Part shown: positions 63,139 to 64,000 of the stretch, in pieces | Layout of the letters: every line of letters starts with the position of its first letter | Position numbering within the stretch: the first letter of the stretch is position 1 | Assembly (NCBI GenBank): GCA_913064775.1 | Contig: CAJYAD010000001.1 | Location: 204,259 to 268,258, forward strand | DNA length: 64,000 nucleotides | Direction: 5' to 3' | Source of the DNA: an uncultured Albidovulum sp. | Lineage (GTDB): Bacteria > Pseudomonadota > Alphaproteobacteria > Rhodobacterales > Rhodobacteraceae | Made by a program: the position numbers and the translations under genes | The notes under the pieces: generated by a model | Seen by the model: only the letters and a program-made list of their open reading frames with translations | Told to the model about the DNA's origin: nothing | Database searches by the model: none

Positions 63139-63291
63139 TCAGCCCTCGGCGGTCGCTTGCGGCGTCTGCTTGCTGTTGGGTGCCCCAGAGGGCTCCTCCT
63201 TGACCGGCGCAGGCTTGGCCGCGTCCGCCTCTGCGGGGAGGGCCGAGAGGTCGTCAGCGATGCGCGATATGAAGGCTCTGCGCGCGGCCAT
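63139..63291 (-). CDS. Small hypothetical protein
   Basis: 50 residues from ATG 63291: RRAFISRIADDLSALPAEAD, then a Lys/Pro/Glu-rich end AAKPAPVKEEPSGAPNSKQT. No family recognised. The reading frame is closed upstream by TAG at 63324-63322, so it is short by nature. It starts 37 bases after the stop of the LuxR-type gene, same strand, and before a minus-strand terminator. No clear ribosome site. It may be a remnant or a chance frame; the non-random composition is the only positive sign. Confidence 0.3.
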   Translation of the reverse strand: MAARRAFISRIADDLSALPAEADAAKPAPVKEEPSGAPNSKQTPQATAEG

Positions 63292-63328
63292 AACCGCACA
63301 GCAGCGCTTCTTCCCGACGTGCTATGGA

Positions 63329-63874
63329 TCAGAGCTGGTCCATTTCCGCAACCAGCTTGACCAGCTGGCTCTGTCTGTGAAGCGCAAGCTTGTGCAGAAT
63401 GGATTGCCGCTGGTTACGGACCGTGTGGATGCTGACCTGGCGCTGTTCGGCGATTTCCGTGATCGGAAGGCCCTCGGCGAGCGCCATGGCGACCTGGATC
63501 TCTGAGGGGGACAGACTTCGCTGACGCAGCATCTCAGAAGCGCCGCCGCGTTGAAGCGCCTTGCGCTCTATAGTCACCAGCAGGGCGCGATCGTCGCCGG
63601 AATGCAGAACACCGAACGGAGATCGAGCCTGGCGGTCCGGGGTGAAACGCGCCGTGCGAAACGTGAGCTGAGTACGACGTCCCGGAAGCGATGTCTTGAA
63701 GACCGCGGATAGCCCGCTCATAGGCTCTCCGAGGGTTTGGAGCGCCTTCCAAAGAAAATCGGCGATATCAGAACGCGCCGACGCGAGACGTCCCAGTGCA
63801 TCGACAAGGATTACCGCTCCCTGCGCGAGCCCAGGGGAATCGCATTTGGAGCTGAGAGCTTGAGGGGCGCCCAT
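63329..63874 (-). CDS. LuxR-family regulator, probably N-terminally truncated
   Basis: 181 residues. The C-terminal GerE/LuxR helix-turn-helix is complete: LSPSEIQVAMALAEGLPITE, IAEQRQVSIHTVRNQRQSIL, HKLALHRQSQLVKLV. The N-terminal part, GAVILVDALGRLASARSDIADFLW, looks like the middle of a PAS-like sensor domain that in relatives follows about 180 further residues. The first dozen residues do not fit the fold, and a transposase gene begins 62 bases away on the other strand, so the original 5' part is probably lost to an insertion sequence. Confidence 0.75.
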   Translation of the reverse strand: MGAPQALSSKCDSPGLAQGAVILVDALGRLASARSDIADFLWKALQTLGEPMSGLSAVFKTSLPGRRTQLTFRTARFTPDRQARSPFGVLHSGDDRALLVTIERKALQRGGASEMLRQRSLSPSEIQVAMALAEGLPITEIAEQRQVSIHTVRNQRQSILHKLALHRQSQLVKLVAEMDQL

Positions 63875-64000
63875 TGCGGCTGCCGGCGAGATGGATTCTG
63901 GATGGAGGATTCATCTCTGGGAGCCCTTCGCCGCCATGCATATCTTCCTGTCCGCCTTCGACGAGGTTCCGGATCCACGGGCCAGCAACGCGCGTCATGA
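63832..64000 (+). mobile_element. Left part of an ISAs1-like insertion sequence, truncated by the window edge
   Basis: The element is inferred from the transposase start at 63936. CAGGGGAATCGCATTTGGAG at 63832 is a candidate left end because it begins with CAGGG and marks the point where the LuxR-type protein stops looking like its family. The right end is outside the window, so neither the inverted repeat nor a target duplication can be checked. Confidence 0.4.
63936..64000 (+). CDS. ISAs1 family transposase, N-terminal fragment
   Basis: Only 21 codons before the window ends: MHIFLSAFDEVPDPRASNAR plus His. FL-AF-EVPDPRA-NARH is the characteristic opening of ISAs1 family transposases (DDE type, preceded by a DUF4338-like N-terminal part). 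An in-frame ATG at 63891 is an alternative start. Identification rests on this short stretch. Confidence 0.6.
   Translation, partial: MHIFLSAFDEVPDPRASNARH

Noticed and set aside
63116..63505. 129-codon plus-strand frame across the LuxR-type gene end
   Set aside because: Antisense to the helix-turn-helix region of the regulator and without a ribosome site.

Overview
The window is dense, high-GC DNA (roughly two thirds G+C by eye) with the gene content of an alphaproteobacterium of the Rhodobacter/Rhodovulum type (Rhodobacterales). Pointers are a form IC RuBisCO cbb operon with cbbX and a divergent cbbR, a Pcs-type phosphatidylcholine synthase, a ChoXWV choline importer next to betI/betA, a DUF484-xerC pair, and an intergenic repeat family with the core ACCCCCGGAGTATT. 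No species can be named from sequence alone.

Layout. 1-9.6 kb: tail of a molybdenum hydroxylase, SulP transporter, flavin reductase, GNAT, a paired YeeE/YedE half-transporter, an exported phosphoesterase, EcsC, DUF1203, YciB and YhhN. 9.7-13.1 kb: AlkB-type hydroxylase with a long disordered tail, EamA exporter, trpA. 13.1-18.0 kb: a basic-amino-acid ABC importer divergent from a 5-guanidino-2-oxopentanoate decarboxylase-like enzyme, probably an arginine uptake and transamination module. 18.0-27.7 kb: housekeeping (pcs, xerC, DUF484, FAD oxidase, UPF0173, gatC-gatA, an amidase, the RNase P RNA gene rnpB, rpmG, a CaiB-type CoA enzyme). 27.7-36.2 kb: a NIPSNAP gene broken by an amber codon, a TetR regulator bracketed by two matching palindromes, an MFS/FAD-oxidase pair, a fatty acid desaturase, cspA, a Na/Pi transporter and a DeoR regulator.

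36.2-45.8 kb is the Calvin cycle block: cbbR facing cbbF-cbbP-cbbT-cbbA-cbbL-cbbS-cbbX and a thioredoxin-fold gene. FBPase, phosphoribulokinase, transketolase and aldolase regenerate ribulose bisphosphate, CbbLS fixes CO2 and CbbX reactivates inhibited RuBisCO. A strong hairpin separates cbbS from cbbX.

45.8-56.6 kb is the most unusual part: a LysR regulator followed by one long co-directional, largely overlapping run of DUF1445 (YcsI/D-glutamate cyclase family), a TRAP importer, DUF2848, an amidase, PxpB, PxpC, a diaminopropionate ammonia-lyase-like PLP enzyme and an M24 metallopeptidase-fold enzyme. It looks like an uptake and ring-opening pathway for a lactam or pyroglutamate-like compound. 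It contains 5-oxoprolinase subunits B and C but not A.

56.6-62.6 kb is a choline module: choX-choW-choV on one strand, and betI, a glutathione S-transferase gene and betA on the other, sharing a perfect 10-bp-arm palindrome. betB is not in the window. 62.6-64.0 kb holds a DUF465 gene behind an FNR-like box, a LuxR-type regulator that seems N-terminally truncated, and the first codons of an ISAs1-like transposase running off the end.
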